This document shows, one piece after another, positions 16,170 through 24,658 of a stretch of DNA of 64,000 nucleotides (its first letter is position 1; each line of letters opens with the position of its first letter). Made by a program: the position numbers and the translations under genes. The stretch spans positions 130,442,868-130,506,867 of the forward strand of contig CM061535.1 in the NCBI GenBank assembly GCA_030545055.2, written 5' to 3'. Below the pieces are notes generated by a model. It was given only the letters and a program-made list of their open reading frames with translations, was not told where the DNA came from and ran no database searches. Source of the stretch: Neoaliturus tenellus (taxonomy: Eukaryota > Arthropoda > Insecta > Hemiptera > Cicadellidae).

Positions 16170-17108
16170 TTATATCAAATCCTTTTTAGGTATCCAAGAA
16201 TCTTCCGTCTTATTAAATCCTAACCATCGTACTTTGACCTTATCTTTTTTCCGTTGCAACACCTTTTCAACTAAATATACATCGCCTACTGTTGATTTTA
16301 ACATTTCATGTCCATAAAACCCTCCTTCAAGCAATTGTCCTTTATTATCTTTTAAAATATATGTCTCAGGTACTGTAGGTTGTACTTTGAATACAGTAAA
16401 AACCTCATTGGTCCAATTTGGCAGGTATCTTTTACTGAATACACCTTTATATTTACTTATTCGCACTTTATCACCCACATTAAATTTTTTAGGCTTTAGT
16501 TTTTCAACTTTTGGTTTAGTATTCGTTTTTATACGTTTTAATACAAGGTTTTCATTTTTACTAGTTACTTGGTTTGGTTTCATCCCGATAGTCCTATGAA
16601 ATTTGTTATTGTAATCGTTTATAAGTTTTGGTAACATATCAATCCATATGTGCGATCCTCTGTTGGAAAACATTTTATACATTGCACTTTTTAAAGTTCT
16701 GTTGAATCTTTCGATTATTGAGGCTTTTACTTCTGAATTGGTTGAATAATGGTTTATATTGTGTTTTTTCATTAAATTTGCAAATTCCTTATTAAAATAT
16801 TCTTTTCCATCATCTGTTTGTAAATGTTTAATAGTATGTTTGTCTCTTTGTATAGCTGTTTCCATTGCTTTTGTAACACTTTTGCCACTTTTATCTTTTA
16901 GTGGTAAAGCATCTGCCATTTTTGAAAAACAGTTAATAACAGTCAATATGTATTTATATCCTTTATTTTGTTTGCTATAAGGAATCATTTCGATTAAATC
17001 CGCTTGATATAAATCATTAATTCCTTTTATCACCGTATTTCTTCGTGGAAACTTTCTTCTTGCAGGTTTATGAAGTTCGTTGACAATTTGTTGCTTCAAG
17101 TCCTTCAT
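16170..17108 (-). CDS. Retroviral-type integrase with chromodomain
   Basis: A 312-aa protein with a DDE core: Asp37 (YQADLIEM), Asp99 (LQTDDGKEY) and Glu133 (SIIERFNRT), a D-D-x33-E spacing slightly below the usual 35. The last ~35 residues are a chromodomain (YLVEKVLQR, V-R-W-L-G-F, D-S-W-I-P). No complete HHCC zinc domain is visible at the N terminus; the frame simply starts at MKDLKQQ, so the N terminus may be short or an upstream exon is missing. The enzyme integrates Maverick DNA with 6-bp target duplications. Confidence 0.92.
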   Translation of the reverse strand: MKDLKQQIVNELHKPARRKFPRRNTVIKGINDLYQADLIEMIPYSKQNKGYKYILTVINCFSKMADALPLKDKSGKSVTKAMETAIQRDKHTIKHLQTDDGKEYFNKEFANLMKKHNINHYSTNSEVKASIIERFNRTLKSAMYKMFSNRGSHIWIDMLPKLINDYNNKFHRTIGMKPNQVTSKNENLVLKRIKTNTKPKVEKLKPKKFNVGDKVRISKYKGVFSKRYLPNWTNEVFTVFKVQPTVPETYILKDNKGQLLEGGFYGHEMLKSTVGDVYLVEKVLQRKKDKVKVRWLGFNKTEDSWIPKKDLI

Positions 17109-17188
17109 ATTGCAGGTTTCAATGTTTGTTGTATCACATGTATAATCACAATGAATGTTGTTTTAAATATTCACATCATTTATATGGG

Positions 17189-17197
17189 TCAAGGTCA
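17189..17197. promoter_or_regulatory. TCAAGGTCA element upstream of the integrase gene
   Basis: An extended nuclear-receptor half-site lies about 80 bases upstream of the integrase ATG and next to a TATAAATG-like sequence. It stands directly after the PolB terminal hairpin, illustrating the hairpin/half-site/TATA order seen at many junctions. Confidence 0.5.
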
Positions 17198-17210
17198 TCC
17201 AAACTTGTGT

Positions 17211-17259
17211 AAAAAAATGGGGAACACGGCGTTGGACTTGCCGTGTTCCCCATTTTTTT
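17211..17259 (-). terminator. 20-bp perfect stem-loop after PolB
   Basis: AAAAAAATGGGGAACACGGC and its exact complement enclose a 9-base loop, starting about 55 bases after the PolB stop. The A-run/T-run base of the stem resembles a terminator. It is probably a 3'-end signal for PolB mRNA. Confidence 0.65.
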
Positions 17260-17313
17260 TACGGAAGGAGAAAGGAATAAGGTCGTAGTTGTAGAAGGAC
17301 GAAGAATAGGTTA

Positions 17314-20300
17314 CTAGTTGATAGGGTTTAGAGAGTAGTGGCCAAAAGGAAGAGTGTGGATTTTGTCGGGCATAATGTATCTTTTATCATCCCGAGCTGA
17401 CAACGCTTTTTTAATTTCGGTGACACTGTAGACTTGATGCTTAAAGCTTCGGATATTGTTGAATGTTGCTGATATCGTAGTATCTTCAAACAAACAAGTC
17501 TTGTAGTGGTCAAATGTCACGTGTTTTTTCAAATAAGATGTCTTCACCCCTTTTGCTTTCTTCACTGTCGGTGTGTTGTTCTCGTGGTACATCTTAAATG
17601 AATACAATTTCGCCATCAGCGCCACTATTTCTTCTAAAAGCATTCCATTTGCTTCATCTTTGAATTTTCCAATTACTTTTTTATATTTTTTATTAAAATT
17701 TGGATGGTTTTTCGGATAGTCAGAAAAATCGAAATCTTCTTTGTATGGAAAAGTCCTTAGGTCTTCATACATGTCCAAAGTCTTTATCCAGTAGATAAAC
17801 GCGTCCGTATCCATGTATGCGACTCCAATGTTTTCCCTTCCGTAATGTTTAACCATTTTGTTATAATGGAAATCATACATCAGGGTTTTACTTATATCCA
17901 AAATCGACATACCTATGTATAACGGACGGTCCATGACTATTGTTGTTTTCTTCATACTGACAGCGACTAGATTTTCGTTTATAATCATGGATGTTCCGAA
18001 ATTTGGTTTTTGCACTAATTTTTCCAATTTCCTAGGATCACTCACTAATTTTACATTTTTGTGTTTTCTTTTGTTCTCCAAGGTCTTCCCAAAGATGGCA
18101 TTGTTCATTAATTTATAGAAGTCCTTTTCAAATGCTGTTGTCGCTGCAGCTCTTCTTGCAGTGTTGGAATCAATATATGGTTTCAACCAACAAGACTGGG
18201 TGAATTCAATTGCTCTATGAATTCTCACTATACGTAGACCCAATTCAAGAGCCTGTTGAACTACCCAGTAGTGAGCCACATAGCGATCCTTATTCTCCAA
18301 GGTCATCATCAATTTTGGCCATCTTCCTGTCGGTGAAACTTCAGTCTTGGCTAGGAGAGGCAAGTCGTAGTGATGGTCATGAAGGTGCTCCGGGTATTCA
18401 AAATCACAGTCCAAAATATAGCCTTTTGGACCATCCTTTGGAATCTGTGAGATGTCTCCGATGGTGGCCGGGTCGATCCACTTGAAGTCAGCGTAGGGAA
18501 GCGGATTTGACATTGCCCAACCATAAAGGTTGTTTGCATCAAAATAGCCAAGGTAGACCGATGGTTGTTGCTCGTCGAAGCCGGGGATGTACTTGTTGTT
18601 GGCTTTGACATGACGTGTTACAGCTTGTGTCAAACCGCCCCGTACACCAGATTCCATCATGAGCACCATATCAATATCCGTTAGAAGTTCCAGTCGACAG
18701 TTGGTTGACTTTAGCATAGCTTGCCATGCTAATCCTGGAGATGTGTACGAGTGTAGAGGGTCCAGTCCATAGGCGGAGAAGCAGGTGTTTCTGAATTCTT
18801 CCATCACATCGCACAGCAGAGTTACGTCCAATTTTATATAAAAGTCAGAATATTCCCCTAAGGTTTGAATGTTTAGTTGGTTCCAAACATTACATGCATG
18901 ATTGTAGTCTTCAACGGAGATTTCACTTTCGTTTAATTTGCTGTTGAAGGCTTCAATCGGCGGTAGACTGGTTTCTTCAAATTTTTCTGTAGAAGTTATG
19001 TAATCGTAGGGGAACACTCCTTTCCGTAATACTAGGTCTAATTTATCTTCAGGTACAATTTTTCTGGTTTCTTTTAGGTCTTCTCTTCTTAGGTTCTCTG
19101 ACAATTTGGCTAAACTAGATGCCATAAATCTGTAAGAGTTTACGAAGCGAAGTTTAATTTTACCTACTGTTTTTGAAAAGCTGATGTACTTTTCCAATGT
19201 TGTAGCAAGAACATCAATTTTACCGTCATCTCTTCCTAACTCCGGGATAATAAAGTGGGAGTCGTAGCCGCTAAGATTGTGTAAAACGACAGGAATAAAG
19301 TTTGGCAGTTTGTAATTTATATTGCATGAATTACAAGCAGCTCCTCTGTATAACCCTGTCAGGTGATCGTGATCTCTTACTTTTGGATTTTCTTCACTGA
19401 ACATCTTCTTGCATAAATAGCATCTTGTCGCTAAGTTGTATTCTTCTTGTTGATTTTGGTTTAAAGGTTCCATAGGTACAATATTACCGAACAAGCGTTG
19501 AACCTTTCCAGCAATATCGTACAGTTGGTCTACAAAATACTTAGCGGCTTCTTCACCACGGTAGAGTATTGGAGTGGATGTTAAACCATAGTCTTGCAAT
19601 TGGTTTTTAGACAAGGTTGATTTAACTAGTAAACAAAAACTGTTGGGCTGATGCAACTGATATTTTGTTCTTCTAGTCACTTCGCCGTCCGGCAGTTCCT
19701 GTGGTACTAACGTTGATTCAAAATCTGCATAGACCACTATTGGAATTCGGTATTGGTGAACTGTCTTGTTAAATTGGATACACGCTCGAGATGGTGGTGG
19801 CAGACTAATCTTCACTTCATAGTTCTCGTTGCAAAGTCTTTTATGTTCCAATAACCAGTCCAATCCTCCACGTCTTGAATCTTTCCAAGAAAAGCAGAAA
19901 CATCTCTTGCAAACTGTAATCCTATTTACTCTTTTGGTCAATTGTTTTACAACTAAGGCTTCAAAGTCCTTTATCCATACATAATGGGAAATTTCACCCT
20001 TAGTTATCAATAGCAAGTCCGTGTGGTTTCTTTGCTCAACCTTTACTACCCGCAAAGGATAAACGTTGTTTGAATCATCCAGACCAAAAACATTCACTGA
20101 AACGCCAGGATTTTTCTTTTCAAATTTGTCTATGTCTTTCAATGTAACTGGGTAGGTGAGGCCTTGAAAGTTGTAGCGGTGTTCATTTTCGTAATATTCT
20201 CTACCAACTCTTTCAGGATGATCTTTAACATACTTGGTTAACATTGCATACTTAAAACATTCATTACCTTCATTTTGCACATTCCTACACGATTTAGTGT

Positions 20301-21054
20301 TTTGGATTTTCTTTGGTAAAGGGATAAAACTACTACCCCTTAAACCATATCCATGCTTGTGAACCCTTACATCCATACCTTCGATTGATGACAAAGTCCA
20401 TCCAGATCCTCTTCCTTCATGTTCTTGAAGTTTTGTTATAAGTTCTTCCAAGCATTCTTCAATAATATCATCGATGTTGGAGGTGAAGGTAAGGGTTCGG
20501 TTTTTGGTAATGAACGCTCTCAATGCTGTTTCACCATCAGTATTGTTAAACATAGCCTCTAACACCATTCCAAATTTAATAAAATTTAGCCTTTGTAATT
20601 CTTCCCTCAACGTTTGACCAACAAGTTCCTTAGCCTGGGTTATGAATGTTTTCAATTCCAATTGAACGTTATTAATTTTGAAATGTGTTACAACTCGTCC
20701 TGGCAAGGCTGTGGTGCGCAGTTGTCTTACATCTTCCAGTTCTTCTTCTTCCATATCCTCTTCTTCGGTGTCCTCTTCTTCGGTGTCCTCTTCTTCAATA
20801 GGTCTTGTAGCAGTAGATGGTCCAGCACCAGCAAATTGAATCACACTAGGTCTTCTTCTTTGCATTTGCTGTAGATAGCTGTCGTAGTAGTCCATCTGCT
20901 TCTGGTGCTCTTCCAAAAACCGGTCAATTGAGTCTAAGTCTATTTCATCCATGGTAATATCTTCTTTTCTATCTTCGTCTTCATGTAATTCTCTGTGTAT
21001 GGTGAAAAGATCTTCGTCTTGAAAGATTTCCCCACAAATGTCGCAAAGAGCCAT
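17314..21054 (-). CDS. PolB: Protein-primed family-B DNA polymerase
   Basis: 1246 aa from the ATG at 21054. The frame is open to 21186, but the TATAAAG box at 21129-21135 lies inside that extension, so the longer form is unlikely. Residues 4-24 form a classical zinc finger (C-x2-C-x12-H-x3-H), and an acidic Glu-repeat follows near 87-106. Exonuclease motifs are ADFEST (about 443), NLSGYDSHF (about 593) and YIKLDVTLL (about 739). Polymerase motifs are YFDANNLYG (about 837), KLMNNAIFGK (about 981) and YMDTDAF (about 1080), where DTDS is more usual. A Cys/His insert (C545, C548 ... C574, C577) just before exo II resembles an endonuclease VII-type zinc site. It replicates the element from its termini. 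Confidence 0.96.
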   Translation of the reverse strand: MALCDICGEIFQDEDLFTIHRELHEDEDRKEDITMDEIDLDSIDRFLEEHQKQMDYYDSYLQQMQRRRPSVIQFAGAGPSTATRPIEEEDTEEEDTEEEDMEEEELEDVRQLRTTALPGRVVTHFKINNVQLELKTFITQAKELVGQTLREELQRLNFIKFGMVLEAMFNNTDGETALRAFITKNRTLTFTSNIDDIIEECLEELITKLQEHEGRGSGWTLSSIEGMDVRVHKHGYGLRGSSFIPLPKKIQNTKSCRNVQNEGNECFKYAMLTKYVKDHPERVGREYYENEHRYNFQGLTYPVTLKDIDKFEKKNPGVSVNVFGLDDSNNVYPLRVVKVEQRNHTDLLLITKGEISHYVWIKDFEALVVKQLTKRVNRITVCKRCFCFSWKDSRRGGLDWLLEHKRLCNENYEVKISLPPPSRACIQFNKTVHQYRIPIVVYADFESTLVPQELPDGEVTRRTKYQLHQPNSFCLLVKSTLSKNQLQDYGLTSTPILYRGEEAAKYFVDQLYDIAGKVQRLFGNIVPMEPLNQNQQEEYNLATRCYLCKKMFSEENPKVRDHDHLTGLYRGAACNSCNINYKLPNFIPVVLHNLSGYDSHFIIPELGRDDGKIDVLATTLEKYISFSKTVGKIKLRFVNSYRFMASSLAKLSENLRREDLKETRKIVPEDKLDLVLRKGVFPYDYITSTEKFEETSLPPIEAFNSKLNESEISVEDYNHACNVWNQLNIQTLGEYSDFYIKLDVTLLCDVMEEFRNTCFSAYGLDPLHSYTSPGLAWQAMLKSTNCRLELLTDIDMVLMMESGVRGGLTQAVTRHVKANNKYIPGFDEQQPSVYLGYFDANNLYGWAMSNPLPYADFKWIDPATIGDISQIPKDGPKGYILDCDFEYPEHLHDHHYDLPLLAKTEVSPTGRWPKLMMTLENKDRYVAHYWVVQQALELGLRIVRIHRAIEFTQSCWLKPYIDSNTARRAAATTAFEKDFYKLMNNAIFGKTLENKRKHKNVKLVSDPRKLEKLVQKPNFGTSMIINENLVAVSMKKTTIVMDRPLYIGMSILDISKTLMYDFHYNKMVKHYGRENIGVAYMDTDAFIYWIKTLDMYEDLRTFPYKEDFDFSDYPKNHPNFNKKYKKVIGKFKDEANGMLLEEIVALMAKLYSFKMYHENNTPTVKKAKGVKTSYLKKHVTFDHYKTCLFEDTTISATFNNIRSFKHQVYSVTEIKKALSARDDKRYIMPDKIHTLPFGHYSLNPIN

Positions 21055-21128
21055 TTCAAACAGTTTGGCTTTGAATGCACACTCTGTGAATGTCCACGCA
21101 ATAATGAGCAGCGCACTCCACCGGGACC

Positions 21129-21135
21129 CTTTATA
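21129..21135 (-). promoter_or_regulatory. TATA box of PolB
   Basis: TATAAAG on the minus strand, 75 bases upstream of the chosen start. It decides the start codon. Confidence 0.6.
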
Positions 21136-21351
21136 TCCGAGGCAGATAGGTGGGGAAAGTGACGTCATATGGAAACAGGTTATCACTTATGTGCTAAATT
21201 TATCCTTTACACAACCGTTTGTAATACATTTATCAGTAGGCTTGATAAATTGATGATATTTGGTCTAGATTCAATAATTTGTACAAGTTTTTTCAAAGAT
21301 GTCTGTTTGAGCAAGTTTATGTAGGTCAAGGTCATTTGGAATTATTATTTT

Positions 21352-21410
21352 GAGCGGGGGATAGAGCACTAAGCAGCATCATTTACTACAAAGTGCTCTA
21401 TCCCCCGCTC
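21352..21410 (-). terminator. Shared 3' hairpin, copy a (after the 130-aa gene)
   Basis: A 19-bp perfect stem (GAGCGGGGGATAGAGCACT) begins 32 bases after the stop. It is the only copy with a G-C pair where the others have a U-G wobble in the sense RNA. The inner stem seen in the others is absent. Confidence 0.7.
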
Positions 21411-21441
21411 ACATTCTTTTTTAACTTTTTGTTTAAACTTT

Positions 21442-21834
21442 TTACAAGGGTGAAACATCACCATCAGAGTCGGAATCATCCTCATCACGGAATAGGTAGC
21501 GATGACAATACATAATTCTTCTGGCAACTAACATCCTATCCATTGGACGATGGGGAGTGTCTTGTTCTTGTTCTTCTTCTTCTTCGATTTCCAATTGGAA
21601 TTCCATTTCCGACTCAGATGACGACTCTAATGTTTCGTAGGCATGCAAGTCCACCTCATTGTCCGTTGAACCAGCTTCGTCAGAGTCCGTTTCAATATCC
21701 ATTATCTCTTCCTCCTCCTCTTCTTGATCAACCGCAGGTAGTTGGTCCTCTACTTCTATAATTTCTAGAGGTATAACCTCCAGAATAGAGACAATTCTGT
21801 TGCGATGGAACACGGTGTTGTCAAGTGGAGCCAT
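21442..21834 (-). CDS. 130-aa acidic protein
   Basis: More than a third of residues are Asp or Glu, in long runs interrupted by Ser. A short basic patch (residues about 95-113) with Met, Arg and His follows, then an acidic SDSDGD tail. There is no recognisable domain. A plausible role is a transcriptional activator or histone-mimic, purely by composition. The first of the five hairpin-terminated accessory genes upstream of PolB. TCAAGGTCA at 21908-21916 and a TATAAAAAG box near 21870 precede it. Confidence 0.65.
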   Translation of the reverse strand: MAPLDNTVFHRNRIVSILEVIPLEIIEVEDQLPAVDQEEEEEEIMDIETDSDEAGSTDNEVDLHAYETLESSSESEMEFQLEIEEEEEQEQDTPHRPMDRMLVARRIMYCHRYLFRDEDDSDSDGDVSPL

Positions 21835-21932
21835 GGTATGAAAGTGGTGTATCTATCCAATTGGTTTGCCCTTTTTATACCCCCACCAACTATACATTTT
21901 ATGTGGGTCAAGGTCACGTAAAGATACCCTTT

Positions 21933-21997
21933 GAGCGGGGGATAGACCACTAAGCAGCATGCTAGTCCATTGCCGCAAAGTGATCTATCCCCCGCTC
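21933..21997 (-). terminator. Shared 3' hairpin, copy b (after the 83-aa gene)
   Basis: A 65-base hairpin with a 19-bp outer stem, a small internal loop, a 5-bp inner stem (GCGGC/GCUGC in sense RNA) and a 13-base loop. One pair is C-A on the plus strand but U-G on the minus strand, so it pairs properly only as sense RNA. Confidence 0.7.
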
Positions 21998-22064
21998 TAT
22001 TCCGCAGACCACACTCAAGTCCAAGTCCACATCCAAGTCCACATCCATATGTTACACTTTATTA

Positions 22065-22316
22065 TTACTGCCACCAAGTAATTGTCACTCGCACATTTAC
22101 TTGGTTTTGATAAAGGTACTGCACAAACTCCATATTGGTTGTTTGTTCGTTATACAAATGCATCATGAAATATGCAATCTTATCGATTGCGGCATTGTCC
22201 AACGGTTCGCAATTCACAAGTTCCAATGTGCCCTGGCTGGTCTTCTCCTCTATAAGTTCCACCACTTCGTTGATGTCTTCTTCCAAGAGGATGAACTCAA
22301 CACTGAAGCTCTCCAT
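22065..22316 (-). CDS. 83-aa accessory protein
   Basis: A small acidic N-terminal part is followed by a long helix and the terminal strand QVNVRVTITWWQ. The helix-then-strand ending resembles the unit in the 5709 and 6698 genes. The next gene upstream is 22584-22910. No family is recognised. Confidence 0.6.
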   Translation of the reverse strand: MESFSVEFILLEEDINEVVELIEEKTSQGTLELVNCEPLDNAAIDKIAYFMMHLYNEQTTNMEFVQYLYQNQVNVRVTITWWQ

Positions 22317-22452
22317 TGTTGTTGATAGTGTCTAGACAAATGCTTGACTAAATGCTTTATTCATCAGTCCTACATATATACCAATTTCCCCCTCCTATTA
22401 CCCATTCCCCCTCTACCTTTATATGGGTCAAGGCCATCCAATAATACCCTTT

Positions 22453-22517
22453 GAGCGGGGGATAGACCACTAAGCAGCATGCTAGTCCATTGCCGCAAAG
22501 TGATCTATCCCCCGCTC
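22453..22517 (-). terminator. Shared 3' hairpin, copy c (after the 108-aa gene)
   Basis: Same sequence as copy b, 67 bases past the stop. A (CA)n tract lies between stop and hairpin. Confidence 0.7.
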
Positions 22518-22583
22518 TGTATTCCACACAAGTCCTAGTCTTTACACACACACACACACACATAAGCCCCCAGTCTTTTACAC

Positions 22584-22910
22584 TTACTCATATACTCTGT
22601 CCTCCCTGCCAATTAAGAGTTCCCCATGTTTGCCACTATTTTCAATTAACCTTTCCAAGTCCCAAAACACAATGTCCAAATTAACCAAGTTCGCTCGTCC
22701 AATTTGAAACACACTATTCCCCCCAAAGTCACTTGCTCTCACTTGTTGTCCTGTATACTGCTTCTTCTTCCACGCTACAATCACTACCCTACCTTCTTCA
22801 ACAACCATTCTTTTAACGTTATCATACACCTTCTTCAACATCCCTTTACAGTTTAAATAGTTTATGGTTACATACTCCCACTCCTTACCAATGATCAGTG
22901 ATCCACTCAT
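22584..22910 (-). CDS. 108-aa accessory protein
   Basis: A mixed alpha/beta protein with a basic central part (VVIVAWKKKQYTGQQV) and no recognised domain. The ATG at 22910 is preceded by TATAAAAGAGG (about 22971-22981) and by TCAAGGTCA at 23012-23020. The inverted copy D is cut by the assembly gap just before this gene. Confidence 0.6.
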   Translation of the reverse strand: MSGSLIIGKEWEYVTINYLNCKGMLKKVYDNVKRMVVEEGRVVIVAWKKKQYTGQQVRASDFGGNSVFQIGRANLVNLDIVFWDLERLIENSGKHGELLIGREDRVYE

Positions 22911-23036
22911 TTTCTAGCGTTCCACTGGAAGGTTCAAAGCAGAATGAAGTCGGGATGTACAGACCCCCCTCTTTTATACCAGTTAACCGGTTGTCCTTGC
23001 TGTAAAGTGGGTCAAGGTCATCCAATGCTACCCTTT

Positions 23037-23101
23037 GAGCGGGGGATAGACCACTAAGCAGCATGCTAGTCCATTGCCGCAAAGTAGTCTATCCCCCGCT
23101 C
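23037..23101 (-). terminator. Shared 3' hairpin, copy d (after the bHLH-zipper-like gene)
   Basis: Same design as copy b. Here the wobble has moved one pair inward (U-G in sense RNA, C-A on the other strand). The stem is therefore kept by different bases. Confidence 0.7.
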
Positions 23102-23151
23102 TGTATTCTACACACACACACACACACACATGTCCCTGTCCAAGTCTTTCA

Positions 23152-23616
23152 TTACATACCCAATATATATTCAGTTCCTTCATCATCACTATCACTCATC
23201 ACTGCTTCCACAAACTCCACAGGATTAAAGTTAAATTGTTTCAATTGTTCTTTTAAGTTTTCAATTTGTTGGTCCTTTACTTCTAAAACACTGTGAAGGT
23301 GTGATATGTAGTCCGCTGCCTCGTTGATGCTTGCTACTCTCGGATCGCCTAACTTCAAGCTGGGAACTACACCCTGCAGCCTGTAGTAAGCCATACGCCT
23401 TTCTTGCTCCTGCCGTTGACCAGGACTGAGCAAGCCTTGCCCGTCTTGGCTCACCTCCAGCAAGGTCCGTAGCATTGGAGCTTTGCAGGCGTTTGCCCGA
23501 GCAACAGTTATGCTGTGGAATGGTCGAGCAGGTCCACGAGTAGCAGGCAGGACGTTGGCAGCACGCTTTCTTGAAGAAGAAGAGGAAGCCTGAGAGGTTT
23601 TGCAGTTGGAAGCCAT
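23152..23616 (-). CDS. 154-aa bHLH-leucine-zipper-like protein
   Basis: The C-terminal half reads like a Max/Myc-type bHLH-zipper: a short basic segment with E-x-x-R-R (RQEQERR, about residues 84-90), helix 1 ending in VVPSL (about 98-102), a loop GDPR, helix 2 with I-N-E-A-A-D-Y-I-S-H-L, running into a heptad coil (VLEVKDQQIENLKEQL). Compared with Max, helix 1 seems about four residues shorter. The N-terminal part is Ser/Ala/Arg-rich, and the C terminus is acidic (SDSDDEGTEY). It may dimerise and bind E-box DNA; this is inference from the pattern. TATATATA at 23681-23688 is upstream. Confidence 0.6.
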   Translation of the reverse strand: MASNCKTSQASSSSSRKRAANVLPATRGPARPFHSITVARANACKAPMLRTLLEVSQDGQGLLSPGQRQEQERRMAYYRLQGVVPSLKLGDPRVASINEAADYISHLHSVLEVKDQQIENLKEQLKQFNFNPVEFVEAVMSDSDDEGTEYILGM

Positions 23617-23760
23617 GTTGAAGTGAGGTATTCAGCTAAGCGATACAAAGCAGAATAACCAAACTGCACATCAATACCCGTATATATACACTTATCAGTG
23701 GTGGGGGTACTAGCTAGCCTTGGTAAAGTGGGTCAAGGCCATCCAAAAACATTACCAGAA

Positions 23761-23819
23761 CGGGGGATAGATCACTAAGTGGCATGTTAGTCCATTGCCA
23801 CAGAGTGATCTATCCCCCG
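23761..23819 (-). terminator. Shared 3' hairpin, copy e (after the 118-aa gene)
   Basis: The outer stem is fully paired here (GATAGATCACT with its exact complement). The inner stem is GTGGC/GCCAC instead of GCAGC/GCCGC, i.e. a compensatory C-G to U-A change. This is strong evidence for a selected RNA structure. Confidence 0.72.
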
Positions 23820-23890
23820 CTCTGTATTTCACATTCACGCACACATTCATACATACACACAAGTCCCAGTCCAAGTCTTTACCCACACAC

Positions 23891-24247
23891 CTATCCACTC
23901 TCATCCTCACTATCATCACTGTCCAACAGGCTTTCACACTTCTTAATCAGTTTTTCCCATTTACTCCTAACATAAAGTAGCTCCCTGCGAGTATTCTCTA
24001 GCATTCTGTCCCTTTGCTCTATCACTTCGTCGTACCACTCGATGATGTTTGGTGGAGTCTGAGTTGCTGCATCCATCGTGGTTGGTTGAGACGCCCCGCT
24101 GCTCCGCAACTCCTTCCTCACAGGACCAAAGCCGGAGAATCGGACACGACTTCTTGACGAAGGCCCCGATCGGATTGGTCCAATGCTCGGGCTGGAGTTG
24201 GAGGCGACCGGGCCAGAGGTAGAGGCTGGGACGTTCATAGCAGACAT
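23891..24247 (-). CDS. 118-aa coiled-coil protein with a TQT motif
   Basis: The start at 24247 (MSAMNV) is chosen because TATATATA lies at 24305-24312, inside the longer open frame. The N-terminal half is Ser/Pro/Arg-rich. Residues about 56-62 hold DAATQTP, which fits the LC8 dynein-light-chain binding motif (T-Q-T anchor). A coiled coil of about 40 residues (IIEWYDEVIEQRDRMLENTR...) follows, then an acidic DSDDSEDESG tail like that of the bHLH-like neighbour. It may be a transport or scaffold protein; the LC8 link is a motif-level inference. Confidence 0.62.
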   Translation of the reverse strand: MSAMNVPASTSGPVASNSSPSIGPIRSGPSSRSRVRFSGFGPVRKELRSSGASQPTTMDAATQTPPNIIEWYDEVIEQRDRMLENTRRELLYVRSKWEKLIKKCESLLDSDDSEDESG

Positions 24248-24367
24248 GGTGGTGTTCAGCTTAACGGTGTAAAGCAGAATGAGAGGACGGTTGATCACCA
24301 CTCCTATATATACCCATTTTTAGTGGTGGGGATAACACTGGGGGGGGGGGGTTAAAAGAAATTTTGC

Positions 24368-24658
24368 TTAGTCTTCCCGGTCATCAGTTTTACATACCTT
24401 TAGCACACCCATTATTTTGGTTTCTTCAATAACTTTACACACCTCAAACACCCAAGCAAACAGCTCATCTATGTTGTTATAGTTAATTTTTGTCCAGTGT
24501 TCATACTTATGAGTTTGGTTGTTTATAATACATAGATAAAATGTAGACCCGTCTTGTCTTATACAATACTCAACTTCCATTCTATGCTGGTTTAGTACTT
24601 CCCAAGCATTGTGTTGATCTATCAAGAAGTCACCACCTTTGTAATTGTACCGTGACAT
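24368..24658 (-). CDS. 96-aa accessory protein
   Basis: A compact mixed protein (MSRYNYKGGDFLIDQ, an EVEYCI...STFYLCII strand pair, then a helix with DELFAWVFEVCKVIEE). It has no recognised family. The ATG at 24658 is preferred over 24691 because the D copy has the same Met in the same context. It stops just before a poly-G run (12 G here, 42 in D). The promoter contains a CACGTG palindrome. Confidence 0.6.
   Translation of the reverse strand: MSRYNYKGGDFLIDQHNAWEVLNQHRMEVEYCIRQDGSTFYLCIINNQTHKYEHWTKINYNNIDELFAWVFEVCKVIEETKIMGVLKVCKTDDRED

Noticed and set aside
16170..17108. Retrovirus or Ty3 retrotransposon
   Set aside because: The DDE integrase stands alone with no reverse transcriptase, RNase H or LTRs; PolB and capsid genes surround it.
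21055..21186. N-terminal extension of PolB to 21186
   Set aside because: The PolB TATA box lies within the extension, and the zinc finger begins right after the ATG at 21054.
22545..22562. (CA)n tracts near 22550 and 23110 as functional sites
   Set aside because: Simple microsatellites; the D copy of the second lacks most of the repeat.
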